Positions 11,101 through 18,457 of a stretch of DNA of 64,000 nucleotides are shown here, piece after piece. Every line of letters starts with the position of its first letter. Position 1 is the first letter of the stretch. The position numbers and the translations under genes are program-made. Source of the stretch: Sedimentibacter sp. MB31-C6 (GTDB taxonomy: Bacteria > Bacillota > Clostridia > Tissierellales > Sedimentibacteraceae); the NCBI RefSeq assembly GCF_035934735.1, contig NZ_CP142396.1, forward strand, positions 992,001 through 1,056,000, read 5' to 3'. Under the pieces are notes generated by a model. That model worked only from the letters and a program-made list of their open reading frames with translations. It was not told where the DNA came from and did not search any database.

Positions 11101-11708
11101 GCAACATAACAACGCCATACATTTTCCCTTCTCCATTCTGAATACTTACCATCAGGAGAAGTAAAACCCATATTATCAGGATCTAAAGGATAAAAATTTG
11201 CTTCAAATTCTAAATCTCCACTATCATCACCAGTTCTACCTATTATTATTTCTTCATTAAAAATATTTGCTGAAGACATATAATGGTCGTCTACCTGTTT
11301 TTTCTTCAAAGCACTATAATTCAAATCATCCCAATCACCATCATACTCATTGTAATTCATTATATCTACTACTTTCCAAGGTCCAGAAATTAACGCAACT
11401 GGAAAAGTATATTCTTTAATTAATTTTGAATTAGGACGACTGCCTATACTTTGCTGTTCCCCATTATATTCTGCCCAATACTCACCTGTTTCTTCATCAT
11501 ACCAATATCCGAAATATGCAACAACCATTCTATATGAAAATGGAGAATTATCAGAAGGAAAATCTTCCTCATCCCACTCTTCAAATGCTTGAGCTTCCTT
11601 AATTAAACTTAAATTGTTAAGAATAGGTAAATTAACATTAGAAAGTATAGTAAAAATTAATAATACCAAACTTACAATCTTTGTAAATGTTTTATTTGAA
11701 AACTTCAT
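5106..11708 (-). CDS. giant secreted PKD-repeat surface protein
   Basis: A 2200-residue exported protein. Residues 1-42 form a signal peptide (basic start, hydrophobic core LVLLIFTILSNV, cleavage near EAQA). The rest is mainly a chain of PKD/Ig-like beta domains of about 90-110 residues, each with a core like WTWTKPT, WEWKLY or YDISLKVRD and linker text like VIPPIAVA. Around residues 1235-1400 is a concanavalin/LamG-like domain (YTFEVELG, WHKMKAIVKDKNIKIWWDD). I see no LPxTG or membrane anchor. It follows the SLH protein in the same direction and next to the Tad pilus genes, so it is probably a surface adhesin attached through a partner. Domain counts are estimated by eye. Confidence 0.85.
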   Translation of the reverse strand: MKFSNKTFTKIVSLVLLIFTILSNVNLPILNNLSLIKEAQAFEEWDEEDFPSDNSPFSYRMVVAYFGYWYDEETGEYWAEYNGEQQSIGSRPNSKLIKEYTFPVALISGPWKVVDIMNYNEYDGDWDDLNYSALKKKQVDDHYMSSANIFNEEIIIGRTGDDSGDLEFEANFYPLDPDNMGFTSPDGKYSEWRRENVWRCYVAVVIKYIDETYEENPEEWMIEHGLIDPPEPEVHANLEMDIPDLVTWNYKQYDENMRAYVEVGLDASDSTSNLSVDSYDFEVDIGTRNADSKSGTSDTYYKAINVYPDDVNAMSGDIVVKGSVTVTDETGLSDTATDVGMVDVEIVNEPPNAYFDRSSNNYVSLPVTLSNGSSDPEDDLEYVSWTIKDSKGNLIFYSDTNLETGEMEQDYTPEYFESVNFDEDGGKLIFTESDNYEVEIYVRDDGGGYGKEDDTYRRTVYVNTEPQPPVADFSVYEFGYPNESIPIKDMSTDPNDDIVQWTWTKPTINKDDGMPASLSGNLNGKNGGSLTFREEGTYDISLKVRDYTGLEDSITKEVKVIPPIAVARITEEGTLKENRHVKLHMRDSLSPRTDPIQTARNIWEITPLDGQSVSSIKIDPDTSNNEEKNILFKETGRYEVYLKVHNNFGDANPTHPNSPASEITKIIEILPDENPISDFTVGGATPNFYDNPVSTTVEIEQSAYSIDEDIIDKYKYVVYRDMDEDGSFDDESVYGTYDVGNTDILVNFEQSVSGKFKVDLEVTEEFGQPTIDKFVTAADRRKALSSKEFTVNWIPDITFDIPEWAYTDDVLSLTTKLKDEEIGTLKVDWSIKRASEDDTSVLVDDDIDTRAEYSLNNNGGAIRFKDSGYYELIGTVTDEVGQSYSFGDEIRIYPLPTAVIKDNMTFGETPFTTKENRKYQLDGNSSFGNDYYGAELHEIDHSKDYWEITTLDGQNSNVIKVASGTGELKNDIVSSTTYLQLNDALEEDLLFKEKGRYKIRYQVTNVHGKKSPFSEEIITVDEDTKPIIDFDIVETTYRDVDDSKRAELVIYNLQSSSDDGDILINDLHRVRYRFDSDNDGSYIDETWKSPLDIDFTNNRATVKVSHVGDYQFEFYVKDTFGQDTINQFVTTSDRRSNTITKVIKVDNMPPTVDFTVTPSNKVDVVFTVGQADSSKTLELDTKINNYVKMYLEANNADFLDTRIETIETSTISSNDADAAAVFNNWERYGTEPDTWSFSSSTGIIKRDDNSYWSGFYDPSFNSSSYTFEVELGTNGSDNDDIGVSFGIDGTPTGHLAFLISQHGLLSAGSNTNTNKHGHPSGLYQYNGATIKGLYSPTSSVSFTRKKWHKMKAIVKDKNIKIWWDDVQVVDYTHSSDIKGSFGFFTNSQPEGRFKNLTVTSGSVKTLDEVLKEPTWRDDATKFVINISDIKLSELETASVKYPVVLSRMLNDELYFAELGTSINRSQILNFIAGNDGKGTFIYNTNMDTALQNLAEWILNTVRSQAKSKTQYILLNEEINYKVFYEDYEEDPQMNVENWRYEHDYRCFQNDLGKVAYDGLWLSESKNSFDKVGRFVTDYKTKDNPVGSDDNFEEYRKDSEMKNGPLNIYVHRKPIAQFTMDMTKSASTFSLTLTDTSYDLDHTNRADKGLVAREWSWKKVGESTWHSGKLTSGNNTEEYLVKLRVRDMDGENGLGVWSDDTVILITSQAMPPISQFVLSSNVIAQGATLGITDTSYDPNGDTINQWEWKLYKEGTLLGTYTAANSQTAINNKIKTSGIGDFSITLQVSDSSGPWGDPLATSEIYTQTFRVVPINHAPVANFNLVSNESPAWTFPKNVTLSSSSYKTFKNRPSATSLFFEELARYNVSVSDPNGADNLGFTYEWSLENYKVPKVSGIGGTPSSVKVYSTATPFTNSFKNAGLSWGAYKITLKVTDMPKIPPYEPNSALSTYVTKTYYVVPDISVVGNFSSSNPEIIVGDTISLTATTNKEVTGVTANLSSATVNMTKVNTVGETTYWEGSMVIPETITDTGTYDLQYVARTNYGSETGVTTKEMTNTIPIDIVALRLLNFRITDIVNHDTVTFPYTKDMLVDDLIDYKTGYYVTFRIDSKGNPDNVDADIFENSTLKQQIDLVKVSSSGSSETWEGKFFTSARLPEGTEISIRVDCNKGATIYDYNAKEGWDGKSLRVSGSALQDGRVNLIR

Positions 11709-11755
11709 AAAATCTCCCTTCCTATCTTAAAAAATTGATTAAAGGCACAATACCT

Positions 11756-13003
11756 TTAATCAATTTCATCAATATTAAATTTAAGACCTTCTCTTATAGA
11801 ATCATAAGTATCAAGTAAAATTATGTTGTCTAAATCTTCATAATTAAAACTCTCTTTTGAGATAAACATAACTGTGAAGTTTTTATTTAATTCCATTTTA
11901 GGATACTCACCAACAGCATAATCATCATAAAGTTCAACCGTTTCTTCATATATAGTATCAGCATTTTCAGCAACCTTCATAATTGGCTTATTAAACGTTT
12001 CTCCACTGTTATTAACAAAAACAATCTCCAAACCTTCAACCCAAAAATAATCTCTTGAACTATCATCATTACCATTTACTGCATAAGCATGAATGGCAAC
12101 AGCATCTTTATTATCTGAATTTCTCCATCCTATTGATGTATCACCATAATAAGGAGCGTCTTCAGCTTTAACTTTATCTATGCCTGTTATTACTACATTT
12201 CCAAATTTAATAGGAAACATAGATTTATCTGCTTCTACTATACCATCTACCTCATAAGTAATATTTCCTCTTAAATCAGTATCCTTATAATCTTTCAAAT
12301 AATCATAGTCAGTATCTTCAATAGGAATTAAATCTAATTTCCCAGCATCAATTATGTCATCTTCATCAACAGGTACTTCAACCTCTATACCTTCGATAAC
12401 ATTTAACATATTAACTAACATCTGACATGCCTCTGCTCTTGTAGCTTTACCATTAGGCTGAAATGTATTGTTTGTATAACCGTTCACAATACCATTCTCA
12501 CTGGCGATTACAACATAACCTTTATCGACATCCATAATTGCGAAATTGTCTACAAATTTAGTTTCCTCACCTACTTTACCTATAGCGTCTTCATCAAATC
12601 CTAAAGCTCTAACAACCATCTTTGCCATTTCTACCCTGGTTATCTTTTCATCAGGTGCATAGCTATAACCATACTCTGTTCTGTTTATAATATGATTTTC
12701 TATTGCAGTATTAATTACATCTTGCGCCCAATGTCCTTCGGTATCTACAAATGCATCTCCTTCAATAATGTCCAATTCTAAAGCTGTTACAATAACCTTT
12801 GTAAATTCTGCTCTTGTAATGTTATCTTGAGGTTTAAATGTTCCATCAGGGTAGCCATCTATAATACCTCTTTCAACAACATTATTTAAAACTTCATAAA
12901 ACCAATCTGTTTCCTGTACATCAGTAAAACCTTTATCTGCACCATAAACCATAGAAGTTAATAAAAGTGCAAATACCATCACTAAAATAACTATTTTTTT
13001 CAT
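11756..13003 (-). CDS. S-layer-homology (SLH) domain surface protein
   Basis: A 415-residue protein with signal peptide MKKIVILVMVFALLLTSMVY and three SLH repeats at about residues 24-200. Diagnostic texts are FTDVQETDWFYE, GYPDGTFKPQDNITRAEF, and NGYTNNTFQPNGKATRAEA. SLH triplets bind secondary cell-wall polymers and anchor proteins to the envelope. Residues 215-415 are an acidic domain I do not recognise, perhaps the part that docks the large PKD protein encoded 47 bases downstream. It has its own promoter at 13039-13067. Confidence 0.9.
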   Translation of the reverse strand: MKKIVILVMVFALLLTSMVYGADKGFTDVQETDWFYEVLNNVVERGIIDGYPDGTFKPQDNITRAEFTKVIVTALELDIIEGDAFVDTEGHWAQDVINTAIENHIINRTEYGYSYAPDEKITRVEMAKMVVRALGFDEDAIGKVGEETKFVDNFAIMDVDKGYVVIASENGIVNGYTNNTFQPNGKATRAEACQMLVNMLNVIEGIEVEVPVDEDDIIDAGKLDLIPIEDTDYDYLKDYKDTDLRGNITYEVDGIVEADKSMFPIKFGNVVITGIDKVKAEDAPYYGDTSIGWRNSDNKDAVAIHAYAVNGNDDSSRDYFWVEGLEIVFVNNSGETFNKPIMKVAENADTIYEETVELYDDYAVGEYPKMELNKNFTVMFISKESFNYEDLDNIILLDTYDSIREGLKFNIDEID

Positions 13004-13038
13004 TCAAAATCCCTCGCTTTCAATTTTTTTATAATTAC

Positions 13039-13067
13039 ATTATACCTTGTTAGAAACTTATAGACAA
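13039..13067 (-). promoter_or_regulatory. sigma-A-type promoter of the SLH and PKD genes
   Basis: On the minus strand TTGTCT (13067-13062) is followed after exactly 17 bases by TATAAT (13044-13039). The SLH start codon lies about 35 bases further. It falls downstream of the Tad-operon terminator, so these two surface genes form a separate unit. Confidence 0.75.
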
Positions 13068-13247
13068 TATAGGCTAAATTAAAACAATTTTAGACTATAA
13101 TATAAAGTTAGAAGGCATGTAAGCAAGAGATAATAGATTGATTTTATTTTCTATTTAATCCCCTGCCTTTCATATAAATTAAGAGTTTTTGCCAAAGTAA
13201 TAACCTCCTCAATAGCAAAATGTTGTTATAAATAACTACACTCCTTT

Positions 13248-13268
13248 TGCAACACACTTTTGTTGCAA
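13248..13268. repeat. short inverted repeat in the SLH upstream region
   Basis: TGCAACA and TGTTGCA arms flank a 7-base loop, within the 440-base gap between the pseudopilin gene and the SLH gene. Apart from this, the terminator at 13291-13335 and the promoter at 13039-13067, I see nothing else in that gap. It could be a regulator site; no family is suggested. Confidence 0.3.
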
Positions 13269-13290
13269 TTCATATACTTACTCCTTCTAA

Positions 13291-13335
13291 GCAAAAAAAT
13301 AGCTTTGCCTACGTGTCAAAACACGAAACAAAGCT
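13291..13335 (-). terminator. rho-independent terminator of the Tad operon
   Basis: On the minus strand ATAGCTTTG pairs with CAAAGCTAT (9 bp), with a nested CGTG/CACG stem inside, and is followed directly by a run of Ts. It lies 111 bases after the last pseudopilin gene, ending the pilus transcription unit before the SLH promoter. Confidence 0.75.
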
Positions 13336-13445
13336 ATGTTAATTGCTTTCTAACATTTAAAAAATAAGTTATCATGGCAATATTATACAGCTAAATTACA
13401 TATTTTGTCAACTTAATTATTTATAACATCTCTAATTTATATAAA

Positions 13446-13961
13446 TTAATCATATACGCTCGTTAACTGACTACCTGAAAGTTTACTTACTTGTATATCG
13501 GTAACCAAAAATGTACTTTTAATCTGAAATTCTAATGTAGCAATTACACCTGGATTCTCAATATTGTAAACTTGATTTATTATAGGTGAAGTATAACTTG
13601 TAGAAGTATCATTTATTACTTCAAATTCCTTAATTATTGGCGTTGCATATAAAAGACTATTAGATTTAGGCTCTAATGTTGTTTCACTAAGACCTAAATC
13701 ACCAGCAAGTACTTCTTTAAACGCCTCATCAGCCTTCACTTCATCTATTTCAAATACTCCATTCGCTAATTCTTCCCCATCTTCCTTAATTTGAAGAGAC
13801 GCTGCTTTAACAGCTCTATTCATGGTATATTTAATTTTCTTAGTTTTAACATATAGATTTCCATAGTCTATTACCAAAGTAGAAATACCTATAAAAATAA
13901 ATATAAATATAATCATCCATATAAAAGCATTGCCTCTTCTATTCCTCAGAAACTTTACCAT
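13446..13961 (-). CDS. TadE/TadG-like pseudopilin
   Basis: A 171-residue protein with a short basic leader (MVKFLRNRRGNAFIW) followed by a long hydrophobic helix (IIFIFIFIGISTLVIDYGN), the typical N-terminus of TadE/F/G-type minor pilins (cleavage would be after the RG/GN region). The remainder is a beta-rich extracytoplasmic domain. It overlaps the upstream TadE-like gene by 7 bases and is the last gene of the Tad operon. Assignment to TadE versus TadG cannot be settled by reading. Confidence 0.75.
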   Translation of the reverse strand: MVKFLRNRRGNAFIWMIIFIFIFIGISTLVIDYGNLYVKTKKIKYTMNRAVKAASLQIKEDGEELANGVFEIDEVKADEAFKEVLAGDLGLSETTLEPKSNSLLYATPIIKEFEVINDTSTSYTSPIINQVYNIENPGVIATLEFQIKSTFLVTDIQVSKLSGSQLTSVYD

Positions 13962-14392
13962 TTCTCACTCATTCCTTGTATTTGCACACCGATATAATAC
14001 TTACTCTCATCACCAGCTTTAAAATTAATATTATAAAACGGATGCGGTTTCTTGTTCAAAACTATCACCTCTATCATTTCGCCTCTTTCTACGTATGTAG
14101 CATTATTGCCATCGCCGGCAATACTTGGATTGATTGTTATTTCTAAATTAGAAATATCACAACCTGAAGCTACTAGTTCATCTTCTAAAGTTTGTCGAAG
14201 ATTAGTAGTGTACTGACCTTCGACTAAAGCAATATCAAGAGTTTTATTTACAACGGTGTTCATCTGACTAATCTCTAATAAAAATGCTCCACCAAAAATT
14301 ATATATACGAAAAACCATAACAATATGGGAGCAACTATTATAAAGCCTAATATACTGCCATCACCATTTTCGTTTTTAAAGTATTTAAACAT
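13955..14392 (-). CDS. TadE-like pseudopilin
   Basis: A 145-residue protein with leader MFKYFKNENGDGSILGF and a membrane helix IIVAPILLWFFVYIIFGGAF, the TadE-like arrangement of a short charged leader before a hydrophobic segment. The C-terminal about 100 residues are soluble. Such minor pilins prime or cap Tad pilus assembly. AAAGGT precedes the start closely. It is placed between the Flp-like gene and the last pseudopilin, with a 7-base overlap to the latter. Confidence 0.75.
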   Translation of the reverse strand: MFKYFKNENGDGSILGFIIVAPILLWFFVYIIFGGAFLLEISQMNTVVNKTLDIALVEGQYTTNLRQTLEDELVASGCDISNLEITINPSIAGDGNNATYVERGEMIEVIVLNKKPHPFYNINFKAGDESKYYIGVQIQGMSEKW

Positions 14393-14409
14393 ACCTTTCA
14401 GTCCTTTTC

Positions 14410-14613
14410 TTATTCTTCTCCATCTGTAATTAATCCATCTAAATCACTAATTCTATCAACTGCATTTCCTCCCTGATCTACTATTTTATCACTCATATCA
14501 GGCATTACAACCAAAGCTATTGCTACAACAGCAGCAATTACAAGAATAAATTGAATGATATCTCCTCTTTGATTTTCTAAGCATTTTTTCATGTTATTTA
14601 ACATTTTTTTCAT
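14410..14613 (-). CDS. Flp-type pilin-like protein (second copy)
   Basis: A 67-residue protein starting at 14613 (MKKMLNNMKK), selected because AAGGAG sits 6 bases upstream; an ATG at 14646 lacks such a site. After the basic leader and ENQRGD comes a hydrophobic segment IIQFILVIAAVVAIALVVMP, as in Flp pilins and prepilin peptidase substrates. The C-terminus is short and acidic. It is now separated from its paralogue at 16390 by the insertion sequence. Confidence 0.75.
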   Translation of the reverse strand: MKKMLNNMKKCLENQRGDIIQFILVIAAVVAIALVVMPDMSDKIVDQGGNAVDRISDLDGLITDGEE

Positions 14614-14717
14614 CTTCTTCTCCTTTTTATTATATAATTTAGGCATTTGTTAAATGCCCAAACCCATTGATTTAGATGGGTTTAGTGTTAATCTTATATA
14701 TAAATTTCTCTCCTGTT

Positions 14718-14727
14718 ATGGTATAAT
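14718..14727 (+). promoter_or_regulatory. extended -10 promoter of the transposase gene
   Basis: TGGTATAAT matches the extended -10 pattern TGnTATAAT, about 40 bases before the transposase start; no good -35 is present. CAGGAGG at 14755-14761 is the ribosome site. Confidence 0.5.
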
Positions 14728-14767
14728 GTAAGTACCAACAAACAAAAACTACAACAGGAGGAAACTT

Positions 14768-16198
14768 ATGTCTATTAAATACTCTCAGCTAACACTTGCT
14801 GAAAATTTCAGTGAATGTCAAGATTTACTAACATCTGACACATCTACATTCTTCTCACTATTAGAAGAACATATTAATTTATGTGATTTCATACCAGTGG
14901 AATTTTACTGTGCTTTCCACTTATCAATAGGCAGAAAAAGGGATTATCCTTTAAAAGGATTTTTATCTGCTTTAATATTGCAGAAGATATTAACCATTCC
15001 TACTGATGCTTTACTTATCAATTTACTTTCTTTATGTCGCGAATTGCGTGATTTCTGTGGTTTTACAAAAGTGCCTGACGCCCCTATGTTTACACGTTTT
15101 AAACAGACCTTTATACCTCAATTAGAGCTTATGTTCTCTAAAATGGTTGACTATACTGAACCTATCTGTCAAGCTATCGATTCTACCCTTGCTTCAATTA
15201 TTACACTTGATACTTCCGGAATTGAATTATATGTTAAAGAAAACAATCCTAAGTATTTGAATACTCTCATTAGACAGCTTAAAACTTACTATAAGAATAA
15301 TCTTAACGTTGATCCATACAAAATGGCTTATGGTCTAATGCCTTCTCAAGCTACATCTTCTCCTGATGCTAAACAGATGTACATTAATGGTCATTTCTGT
15401 TATGCCGACAAATTTGCTATTATCACCAATGGTTTAGGACTTGTGCGTAATATTGCTTTCTTGGATGATGACTTCAAACAAAAGCATCAAGATATTGAAA
15501 TTGACAAGAAATCCGATTCCCCTGACGAGGATAAATCAATCGGTGATTCTTCTGCATTAAAACCGGTTTTACAAGACTTCTTTGAACTTCATCCTGATTT
15601 TCACCCATCGACTTTTCTTGGAGATTCCGCCTTTGATACTATTGAAACCTATACTTTTTTAAAAGATGAATTTAATTTTAAAAAAGCAATTATCCCTTAC
15701 AATACAAGGAATGAAAGTACTCTTAAAAAAGTTGGTTACAATGAATATGGTTATCCATTATGTCCAAATGACTCCTCTTTGGTTATGAAATATTGTGGGC
15801 CTTGCCGTGAAAAGGGTCGTGCCGACCGTATAAAATGGATATGCCCTAAAGTTCATATGGAAAGAGGTCAATTTGTTTGTAATTGTGACAATCCGTGCAG
15901 CACTGCCAAAAAAGGTAGAACTACTTACACTTATGAAAATATGAGTTTTCGTATGTTTCCAGGCTTACAACGTGATTCTGATGAATGGAATGAGTTGTAT
16001 AAAATACGTACTGTTGTAGAAAGAGCCATTAACCATTTTAAAATGAACATGTGCATAGCCGGAAGAAAATCTCGTGACCATCTTACTACTAAAGCTGATG
16101 TGCTTATTGCAGGAATTGCTAGTCAATTCACAGCAATTATCGCACACAGATTAAGTTGTCCACAGTATCTTAGAAGTCTTAAACCACTAATTGCATAA
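14768..16198 (+). CDS. DDE transposase, IS4-type
   Basis: A 476-residue transposase, uninterrupted and therefore possibly active. Likely catalytic aspartates are in DTSGIE (near residue 156) and FLGDSAFD (near residue 283). The C-terminal YKIRTVVERAINHFK fits the IS4 signature Y-2-R-3-E-6-K exactly and supplies the glutamate. A four-cysteine cluster (CGPCREKGRADRIKWICP) lies before it. The ribosome site CAGGAGG stands 6 bases before ATG. The 11-bp target duplication agrees with the IS4 family; IS1182-type elements are the alternative. Confidence 0.9.
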   Translation: MSIKYSQLTLAENFSECQDLLTSDTSTFFSLLEEHINLCDFIPVEFYCAFHLSIGRKRDYPLKGFLSALILQKILTIPTDALLINLLSLCRELRDFCGFTKVPDAPMFTRFKQTFIPQLELMFSKMVDYTEPICQAIDSTLASIITLDTSGIELYVKENNPKYLNTLIRQLKTYYKNNLNVDPYKMAYGLMPSQATSSPDAKQMYINGHFCYADKFAIITNGLGLVRNIAFLDDDFKQKHQDIEIDKKSDSPDEDKSIGDSSALKPVLQDFFELHPDFHPSTFLGDSAFDTIETYTFLKDEFNFKKAIIPYNTRNESTLKKVGYNEYGYPLCPNDSSLVMKYCGPCREKGRADRIKWICPKVHMERGQFVCNCDNPCSTAKKGRTTYTYENMSFRMFPGLQRDSDEWNELYKIRTVVERAINHFKMNMCIAGRKSRDHLTTKADVLIAGIASQFTAIIAHRLSCPQYLRSLKPLIA

Positions 16199-16389
16199 TT
16201 TCTTAATGCTTAAAGTTATTGATATTTCAATGTTCGTAGGTGTATTAAGGTTGCCCTTAAATCCAATTATTTCACTTGCTTTAACTTGTTTTTCTTTTTT
16301 TTTGCTATTTTTTATTAGATTCTATCAACAGTTATCAAAAAATCATTTTACAATTTCCTAATTATATAATTTTTAATTTTTATATTAAA

Positions 16390-16578
16390 TCAATCAACAC
16401 TTGTTACAGTATCTGTTGAATTGAAAACACTAATAATCTTTTCACTTCTGCTCTCAATTGTACTGTTAAAATACGGAATAATTTCTAGTGCAATTGTTAC
16501 AGTAACCGCTACTATAATAATGTAACTTAGTATATTTGTACCTCTATTGTTACTTAAGTATTTTTTAATCTTATTCAT
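16390..16578 (-). CDS. Flp-type pilin-like protein (first copy)
   Basis: A 62-residue protein with basic leader MNKIKKYLSNNRGTN and hydrophobic segment ILSYIIIVAVTVTIALEIIP, followed by a short polar tail, the size and layout of Flp/Fap pilins. GAGGTGAGTA precedes the ATG. It is 17 bases after tadC. Together with the paralogue at 14410 it would be a prepilin-peptidase substrate. Which of the two is the major pilin is not evident. Confidence 0.75.
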   Translation of the reverse strand: MNKIKKYLSNNRGTNILSYIIIVAVTVTIALEIIPYFNSTIESRSEKIISVFNSTDTVTSVD

Positions 16579-16594
16579 TACTCACCTCTAAATC

Positions 16595-17494
16595 TTAAAT
16601 TGGAGCATTGTCAAGTACCTTCAACGAATAAACCCAAAACGGATAACCAGCTATAAAAGCGAATGTCAATAAAGGTATTATTAATAAAAATGTACTGATT
16701 ATTGACTTCATAGAATTCTTTCTTACCCTTTCTAAAGCTTTTAATTCCTTAGTCATTTGCCTATGGTTTTTTAAAAATATTAGACTTACATCTCTGTCAT
16801 GATTTAATGCTTGTTCTAATGCTCTAATTATTTTATCAAAACCCTTATTTGAAACATTTTCTCTTGCAATTTGCAAAGCTTTAGAAGGATCTTCCGAAAA
16901 ACTATTCACTGCTTTTCTTAACACTCCTTTAAATAACTTAGACCTATCCATTAAACTTATCAGTATGAGTTTTACAGGTTTTCCTGCTTTAATCATCATC
17001 ATTGCATAAGTCTGTAACATTAAAACTTCATTTTCTTCCATTAATACCCTAACAGCAACTGCAATCTTAAGTAATTGACGAGGTAATATAAGCATTAATA
17101 TTACTGTAAACAGTATAGAATTAATATCTATACTAAAATCTATCTGTGCTATTTCAGGATTTCCTATTGCTTCAGCTGCAATCTTTAATTCATCAATATT
17201 TATAAACATATTAATTTTGTATAAGTAATTAAATAAAACAACTACTATAATTGAAAAAAAGGTAATTACAACACTAAGAGCCTTGAAATATTCTGGTGTA
17301 CCTAATCCTAATTGCAATAAATCTTGCTGTAACCTTTTATATCTTCTACCTTTATTCTTAGTTTCAAAAGCTTTTGTTTTTGATAAAGATACAACCATTT
17401 GATGAAACGAACCTTTTTTCCTTGTATTCAAGCTCCCATCAATGATTACAATAGTCATAATAATTAATATCAATACAACGTATCTAATTTGCAA
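16595..17494 (-). CDS. tadC: Tad pilus assembly membrane protein TadC (type II secretion F family)
   Basis: A 299-residue inner-membrane platform protein. The N-terminal helix (VLILIIMTIVIIDG), a second membrane pair near residues 68-90 and 125-145, a cytoplasmic four-helix domain (residues 150-255, with ALEQALNHDRDVSLIFLKNH), and a final membrane helix (TFLLIIPLLTFAFIAGYPF) match T2SF-type TadB/TadC proteins. The start is TTG 17494 after AAGGAAGGTGG. It follows tadB after 13 bases, as is usual for this pair. Confidence 0.82.
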   Translation of the reverse strand: MQIRYVVLILIIMTIVIIDGSLNTRKKGSFHQMVVSLSKTKAFETKNKGRRYKRLQQDLLQLGLGTPEYFKALSVVITFFSIIVVVLFNYLYKINMFINIDELKIAAEAIGNPEIAQIDFSIDINSILFTVILMLILPRQLLKIAVAVRVLMEENEVLMLQTYAMMMIKAGKPVKLILISLMDRSKLFKGVLRKAVNSFSEDPSKALQIARENVSNKGFDKIIRALEQALNHDRDVSLIFLKNHRQMTKELKALERVRKNSMKSIISTFLLIIPLLTFAFIAGYPFWVYSLKVLDNAPI

Positions 17495-17507
17495 ATTACC
17501 ACCTTCC

Positions 17508-18437
17508 TTACAAGTATTTCATTACTGTTAATGACATTAAACCAACTATAAAACCGCCAATCCATAATACTATTCCTAAATTACCTGTTGGAGTATATAA
17601 ATACAAATACTTCGCTATCGGTACCAATTTTAGACTAAGTATTAACCCTTCAACTGTAGCAAGATTTAATATTATAAATACCATTTTATTACCTAATAAA
17701 GCTGTCTCTGTTTCTGCACCAGCTTTTATTTCTTCATTGGACAATTCATTAAGATATATTAAATCTTCACTTATATCTCCAGCACCTTCATAACTTAACA
17801 ATAACAGTTCAGCAAATGCGTATCCCCAAACAAAATCAAGTCCATCAGCAAAATCATCAATCACCTCTTTATAATTACTTTCACTTGCGAAACGTCTTGC
17901 TAAACCCTCAAACACCACCGATATTTTATCAGGCATTTTATGATATGACTCATTCAAAGCATTCTTTATATTCTTACAAGATACATATTCATCTGTAAAT
18001 AACTGAAGAGCTATTGGAAATAATGAATATATTCTATTTAATTTGAAACTTACATATAAAGTACCAACATATGTAATAAAGAATATTGAAACAAAAAATA
18101 CAATAAAGAATACATACCACATCGTGAAAAGTTTTATCGTCATAAGACCAATCATCAAAGAAACAAGAATATCAAATAATATAAACCTATCAACAAAAAC
18201 CGCATTCTGTATCTTATTTTGGTGATTGATAAGGCTTAATTTATTAGCATATCGCATTTTAAAATTGTTTAAAAAATTATGACTACTAATAAAATGTCCT
18301 ACTAGTTTAGTAAGAAAGTTACTCTCCACTCCTTGCCTTTGCCTAAACCTTGAATTCTTTTTCTTATTATTTAATGCAATATCTATTAAAATTAAAGCTA
18401 TTACAATTAATAACAATACTATATATACAATCCTCAC
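17508..18437 (-). CDS. tadB: Tad pilus assembly membrane protein TadB
   Basis: A 309-residue membrane protein with an N-terminal anchor (IVYIVLLLIVIALILIDIAL), two helices near residues 85-135, a cytoplasmic T2SF-like segment and C-terminal helices (NKMVFIILNLATVEGLILSL and LGIVLWIGGFIVGLMSL). It acts with TadC as the platform on which the TadA ATPase works. The start is GTG 18437 after GGAGGTGAG. It lies 20 bases downstream of tadA in the conserved tadABC order. Confidence 0.8.
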   Translation of the reverse strand: MRIVYIVLLLIVIALILIDIALNNKKKNSRFRQRQGVESNFLTKLVGHFISSHNFLNNFKMRYANKLSLINHQNKIQNAVFVDRFILFDILVSLMIGLMTIKLFTMWYVFFIVFFVSIFFITYVGTLYVSFKLNRIYSLFPIALQLFTDEYVSCKNIKNALNESYHKMPDKISVVFEGLARRFASESNYKEVIDDFADGLDFVWGYAFAELLLLSYEGAGDISEDLIYLNELSNEEIKAGAETETALLGNKMVFIILNLATVEGLILSLKLVPIAKYLYLYTPTGNLGIVLWIGGFIVGLMSLTVMKYL

Positions 18438-18457
18438 AACTTTAAACTCACCTCCAA

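Larger units (their letters stand above)
14640..16360 (+). mobile_element. complete IS4-type insertion sequence with 11-bp target duplication
   Basis: A 1721-bp element. The left end TAGGCATTTGTTAAATG and the inverted right end TAGGAAATTGTAAAATG agree at 14 of 17 positions. Both ends are flanked by the direct repeat ATTATATAATT (14629-14639 and 16361-16371), an 11-bp target duplication as known for the IS4 family. It carries one transposase. Removing it would rejoin the two Flp-like pilin genes with about 45 bases between them, so it is a clean insertion into the Tad operon, in opposite orientation to transcription. Confidence 0.85.

Noticed and set aside
13248-13335. Structured regulatory RNA before the SLH gene
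   Set aside because: The stronger stem reads as a terminator of the upstream operon and the promoter of the SLH gene lies beyond it.
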